DNA of 8,254 nt, taken from DATDRS01 sp035291605 (GTDB taxonomy: Bacteria > Chloroflexota > Anaerolineae > Anaerolineales > UBA6663). This document shows, piece after piece, positions 5,830 through 8,254 of this stretch. The stretch is taken from contig DATDRS010000323.1 in the NCBI GenBank assembly GCA_035291605.1, forward strand, positions 1 to 8,254, read 5' to 3'. The position numbers were made by a program, and so were the translations under genes. The stretch's first letter is position 1, and the number at the start of each line of letters is the position of its first letter. The notes beneath the pieces were generated by a model. That model did not search any database. It saw nothing but the letters and a program-made list of their open reading frames with translations, and was not told the origin of the DNA.

Positions 5830-6036
5830 ATGATCATCATCGCCGAACTCAAGACCGCCGACGGCCAATTGCTGGGCATGTTCACGCTTCCCCCCAAAGA
5901 TTTCAAGACCGGCTCCAAAGGCTTTTACGCCAACGGCAAACTGGAGATTGACGGCAAGCGCTACCAGGCGCAGATCCAACTGGTGGAGATCGGGAGCAAG
6001 AAGGCTTCGGAAGAAACGGTGGAGGGGGAAACATAG
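5830..6036 (+). CDS. Conserved-looking 68-residue hypothetical protein
   Basis: A strong AGGAGG (5820-5825) lies four bases before the ATG, so translation is likely. The protein starts MIIIAELKTADGQLLGMF and continues with KTGSKGFYANGKLEIDGKRY, alternating hydrophobic and polar residues in a pattern that suggests a small beta-rich fold, and ends in a Lys/Glu-rich tail. No signal peptide, membrane segment, cysteine or known motif is visible. It sits 34 bases after acpS and 66 before the HD gene, with array D in between. I do not recognise a family, and no function can be given. Confidence 0.75.
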   Translation: MIIIAELKTADGQLLGMFTLPPKDFKTGSKGFYANGKLEIDGKRYQAQIQLVEIGSKKASEETVEGET

Positions 6037-6039
6037 ATC

Positions 6040-6095
6040 GTATTGCGTATTCCGCATTGCGTAACGGCGACTCCTACTCAATACGGAATATGCCA
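6040..6095. repeat. Heptamer-periodic array D (8 x 7 bp)
   Basis: The first units, GTATTGC (6040-6046), GTATTCC (6047-6053) and GCATTGC (6054-6060), are followed after a short centre by reversed units such as TACGGAA (6082-6088). The halves pair: 6048-6062 against 6076-6090, 13 of 15 positions, with a 13-base loop. It starts four bases after the stop of the 68-residue gene and ends eight bases before the chosen HD gene start. An ATG-like extension of the HD reading frame (6043) lies inside it. Confidence 0.75.
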
Positions 6096-6102
6096 TGCGC
6101 CT

Positions 6103-6738
6103 ATGCCGACCATCGAACAGGCCCGCCAGTATTACACGGACGCCGACCCCGTCCACGACTTTAACCACATTCTGCGCGTGCTGGCGCTGGCCGAGCGTAT
6201 TGGCCGGGCCGAGGGCGCGGACATGGAGGTCCTCCGCGCGGCGGTGCTGCTGCACGACGCCGCCGGCTCCACTTCGGGCGACGACAGCCGGGCGGCCCAC
6301 CACCACGCAAGCGCGGAGTTTGCGCGGGCGGCTCTGCAGGCCGAGGGCTGGACCGCCGAGCGCATTGAGGCCGTCCTGCACTGCATCCGCGCTCACCGTT
6401 TCCGCGACGAAACGGAGCCGCCGCAATCGCTCGAAGCCCGGATTCTGTTCGACTGCGACAAGCTCGACGTGCTGGGCGCGATCGGCGTGGCGCGCACGTT
6501 TGCCTACGCCGCCCTCGCCGGAGAACCGCTGACTGGCGAGCCGTCGGAGACGTTCCGGCGGACGCGCGAGAAAGAGCCGGGCGAGCCGCACACCCCCTAC
6601 CACGAGTTCCTCTTCAAGCTCGCGCACGTCAAAGACCGGCTGTACACCCCCACCGCGCGCGCCCTCGCCGAGGCGCGGCACCGCTACCTGGCCGAATACT
6701 TCGAGCGGCTGGCGCTTGAGGTGCGAGGCGAGGCGTGA
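6103..6738 (+). CDS. HD-domain phosphohydrolase, YedJ-like
   Basis: The 211-residue soluble protein has an HD metal site in the usual order: His22 (HDFNHILRVL), the His51-Asp52 doublet (LLHDAA), a histidine-rich helix AAHHHASAEFA, and Asp117/Asp119 in FDCDKLDVLGAIGVARTF. The 'D-x-D-x-LD-x-x-GAIG-x-AR' block is characteristic of the YedJ branch of HD hydrolases, thought to act on nucleotides or other phosphate esters; the exact substrate is not established. The ATG at 6103 (MPTIEQARQYY) is preferred over one 60 bases upstream, as the extra residues are encoded by repeat array D and look nothing like the family. No clear ribosome binding site is seen before 6103. The stop overlaps the next gene's GTG (GTGA), so the two are co-transcribed. 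Confidence 0.85.
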   Translation: MPTIEQARQYYTDADPVHDFNHILRVLALAERIGRAEGADMEVLRAAVLLHDAAGSTSGDDSRAAHHHASAEFARAALQAEGWTAERIEAVLHCIRAHRFRDETEPPQSLEARILFDCDKLDVLGAIGVARTFAYAALAGEPLTGEPSETFRRTREKEPGEPHTPYHEFLFKLAHVKDRLYTPTARALAEARHRYLAEYFERLALEVRGEA

Positions 6739-7853
6739 ACACTCACCCCGCACGGGAACGCCCGGCGGGGGGCGCATGGTTTCGCCGCCTCAACTGGCGC
6801 AAGGTCGGCCAGCTTCTCCTCGCGCTGTTCCTGTTTGTCCTCGCCATTCAACTGCTGAAGAATGGGGCCAGGGTGCTCGTCCCCTTCATCCGCGAGGGGC
6901 TGTCGGTGCGGAACGCCTGGAACGCGCTGGGTTTCGGGTGGCTGTTTGCCTATCTCGTCCTGTCCGGGTCGCCCGTGGCGGCGACGGCGCTCACCTTTTT
7001 CGACGCGGGCGCGCTGGACCGGCTGGGCGCGTTTGCGATGATCGCCGGGAGCCGCTTTGGCGCGTCGTTCATCGTGCTGGGGCTGGGGTTCGTCTACACC
7101 CTGCGGGGCCACGAGCGCAAGGTCAGCCTGGCGATGGGGTTACTGGCTCTGTTGGTCACCTATACCATTTATTCTCCGGCGATGGCCGTGGGTTACTGGC
7201 TGCTGGAGATCCGGGCGCTCGACTGGCTGCGCCCGGCGCTGAACCAGAGCACCCTGGGATCGGCGATGGAGGTCGTCTTCAATCCTCTAGTCAACGCGGC
7301 CAGCGCGACCTTCGCCGCATTCCTGCCTCGGACGGCGGCGCAGGTGGGCGTTTTTCTGCTGGGCTTTGGGAGCCTGTGGTACAGCCTGAGCTTGATTGAC
7401 CAGTCCCTGCCGGACATGCGGCTCCGGGAAAGCGCCTTCGGCGGCATGGCGCGGATGCTGTATCGCCCGCTGGTCACGTTCGCGCTGGGGGCGGGTCTCA
7501 CGAGCCTCACCATGTCGGTGTCCGTGTCGCTCTCGCTGCTCGTGCCGCTCTCGGCGCGCGGCTATATCCGGCGCGAGAACGTCATCCCCTACATCATGGG
7601 CGCAAACATCACCACGTTCATTGACACCCTCGTCGCCTCGCTGCTCATCTCCAATCCGGGGGCGTTCACCGTGGTGATCGTGGAGATGACGAGCGTGGCC
7701 GTGGTCTCTCTGCTCATTCTGCTGTTGGTTTACCGGCCCTACGAGCGCGCCATCCTGCGCGCGGTGGAGGTCATCGGCAGGACGCGGCGCAACGTGGCGA
7801 TTTTCCTGCTGGCCATCCTGGCGATGCCTCTGGCGTTAATGCTTGTGAGATGA
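6735..7853 (+). CDS. Divergent Na+/phosphate cotransporter-like membrane protein
   Basis: The start is GTG (6735-6737), overlapping the TGA of the HD gene by four bases. The 372-residue protein has about eight hydrophobic segments, the first at residues 25-43 (VGQLLLALFLFVLAIQLL). Two related halves are visible. The first has SGSPVAATAL (residues 77-86). The second has TMSVSVSLSLLVPL (259-272) followed by YIMGANITTFIDT (286 on). This repeated Ser/Thr hairpin plus GANI-T pattern is the layout of the Na/Pi cotransporter family (PF02690), which includes NptA. The usual QSSS signature is absent in both halves, so the ion or solute may differ. No PhoU-like C-terminal domain is present, unlike many bacterial members. 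It is probably an inner membrane transporter; phosphate transport is inferred from fold only. Confidence 0.65.
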   Translation: MNTHPARERPAGGAWFRRLNWRKVGQLLLALFLFVLAIQLLKNGARVLVPFIREGLSVRNAWNALGFGWLFAYLVLSGSPVAATALTFFDAGALDRLGAFAMIAGSRFGASFIVLGLGFVYTLRGHERKVSLAMGLLALLVTYTIYSPAMAVGYWLLEIRALDWLRPALNQSTLGSAMEVVFNPLVNAASATFAAFLPRTAAQVGVFLLGFGSLWYSLSLIDQSLPDMRLRESAFGGMARMLYRPLVTFALGAGLTSLTMSVSVSLSLLVPLSARGYIRRENVIPYIMGANITTFIDTLVASLLISNPGAFTVVIVEMTSVAVVSLLILLLVYRPYERAILRAVEVIGRTRRNVAIFLLAILAMPLALMLVR

Positions 7854-7856
7854 CAG

Positions 7857-7912
7857 CCGATGGAAGGCAGAGGCTTGGCCCTCCGTCTTCCGCTCTTCGA
7901 CCTCCGACGAGG
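7857..7912. repeat. Heptamer-periodic array E before the universal stress gene
   Basis: Four clear units, consensus GNCYTCC, lie at 7878-7905, including GCCCTCC (7878-7884), GTCTTCC (7885-7891) and GACCTCC (7899-7905). The upstream half is inverted: 7862-7874 against 7879-7891 match at 10 of 13 positions with a 4-base loop. Read in the same register, eight units fit between 7857 and 7912. It fills the gap between the transporter and the universal stress gene, whose GAGG ribosome binding site (7909-7912) lies in the last unit. Confidence 0.6.
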
Positions 7913-7917
7913 TGCTT

Positions 7918-8254
7918 ATGCGGTTTCTGATGTGCACGGACGGATCACCTTTGGCTGAGAACGCCCTGAGGTTTGCTGCGCCGCTGGCGCGCGCCGCGCG
8001 GGCAGAGGTCACCCTGCTGGGGGTGGCGGCCTCCCCGCAGGACGAGGCGCAGGTGCGCGCGTCTTTTACGCGGGCGCAGCCGCTGTTTCTCTCCGAAGCC
8101 GAAGAGAAAATCCGGATTGGCAGCCGGGCCGCCGACGAGATTCTGGCCGAAGACCAGAGCGGGGTCTACGATTTGCTCGTGTTCGGCTCGCGCGGGCGGC
8201 GCGGCTTGGACCGGCTGATTTATGGCTCGGTGGCGTCACGCCTGGCGCGCTACG
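7918..8254 (+). CDS. Universal stress protein (UspA family), cut by window end
   Basis: The frame is open from the ATG at 7918 to the window edge (112 codons), so the C-terminus is missing. It begins MRFLMCTDGSPLAENALRFA, the classical UspA start with the first strand followed by a DGS loop and helix. Further on, VYDLLVFGSRGRRG continues into LDRLIYGSVASRLAR, which contains the ATP-binding motif G-x2-G-x9-G-S. The missing part should hold only the final 'P-V-hydrophobic' strand if it is a single-domain protein, or a second domain if tandem. The insert between the first helix and this motif is short. It is probably cytosolic and follows a membrane transporter, a common pairing in which the Usp protein may sense the energy state for the transporter. 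A GAGG at 7909-7912 serves as ribosome binding site. Confidence 0.9.
   Translation, partial: MRFLMCTDGSPLAENALRFAAPLARAARAEVTLLGVAASPQDEAQVRASFTRAQPLFLSEAEEKIRIGSRAADEILAEDQSGVYDLLVFGSRGRRGLDRLIYGSVASRLARY

Noticed and set aside
547..7912. CRISPR array interpretation of the periodic repeats
   Set aside because: The units are 7 bases with no spacers of constant length, and no cas genes are present.

Overview
This GC-rich bacterial window carries eleven protein genes, all on the plus strand and tightly packed. No RNA gene, CRISPR array, insertion sequence or prophage gene is visible. Gene content (a paired M16B peptidase, a YedJ-like HD protein, a Zincin_1 metallopeptidase, small lineage-type hypotheticals) and the style of the intergenic repeats suggest a member of the Chloroflexota, perhaps Anaerolineae-like. 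That is an inference from memory of such genomes, not a computed placement.

Layout. Bases 1-112 hold the unresolved end of an upstream region, a hairpin and a promoter that seems to start transcription at the first codon of a small zincin-like metallopeptidase (113-484). A 140-base spacer with a heptamer repeat precedes UDP-glucose 6-dehydrogenase (625-1941). Next come two M16 peptidase subunits. The first (2012-3298) has the zinc site HxxEH but lacks the substrate-binding Arg/Tyr pair. The second (3360-4676) lacks the zinc site but has the pair, so they should work as one heterodimer. A compact cluster follows: a small unknown protein (4746-4979) overlapping a nucleotidyltransferase-fold protein (4963-5433), which overlaps acpS by one base (5433-5795). 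Then come a 68-residue unknown protein (5830-6036), a YedJ-like HD hydrolase (6103-6738), a divergent Na+/phosphate-cotransporter-like membrane protein overlapping it by four bases (6735-7853), and a universal stress protein cut by the window end (7918 onward).

The most unusual signal is not a gene. Five of the gaps between genes contain a short array with a 7-base period. Each array has its own heptamer, yet all can be read in one register resembling GNNNTCC. Most have inverted halves that could fold into a hairpin, and four of the five can be read as about eight units (about 56 bases). They sit on gene boundaries: one supplies the stop codon of the first M16 gene, one supplies the start region of the small unknown gene, and others create misleading upstream ATGs. 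They resemble in style the heptanucleotide STRR repeats of cyanobacteria, but with a different consensus at each locus.

The genes do not form a single pathway. They are mostly housekeeping (sugar nucleotide synthesis, ACP activation, protein turnover, ion transport and stress). The nucleotidyltransferase pair and the repeats are the parts least explained by known biology.
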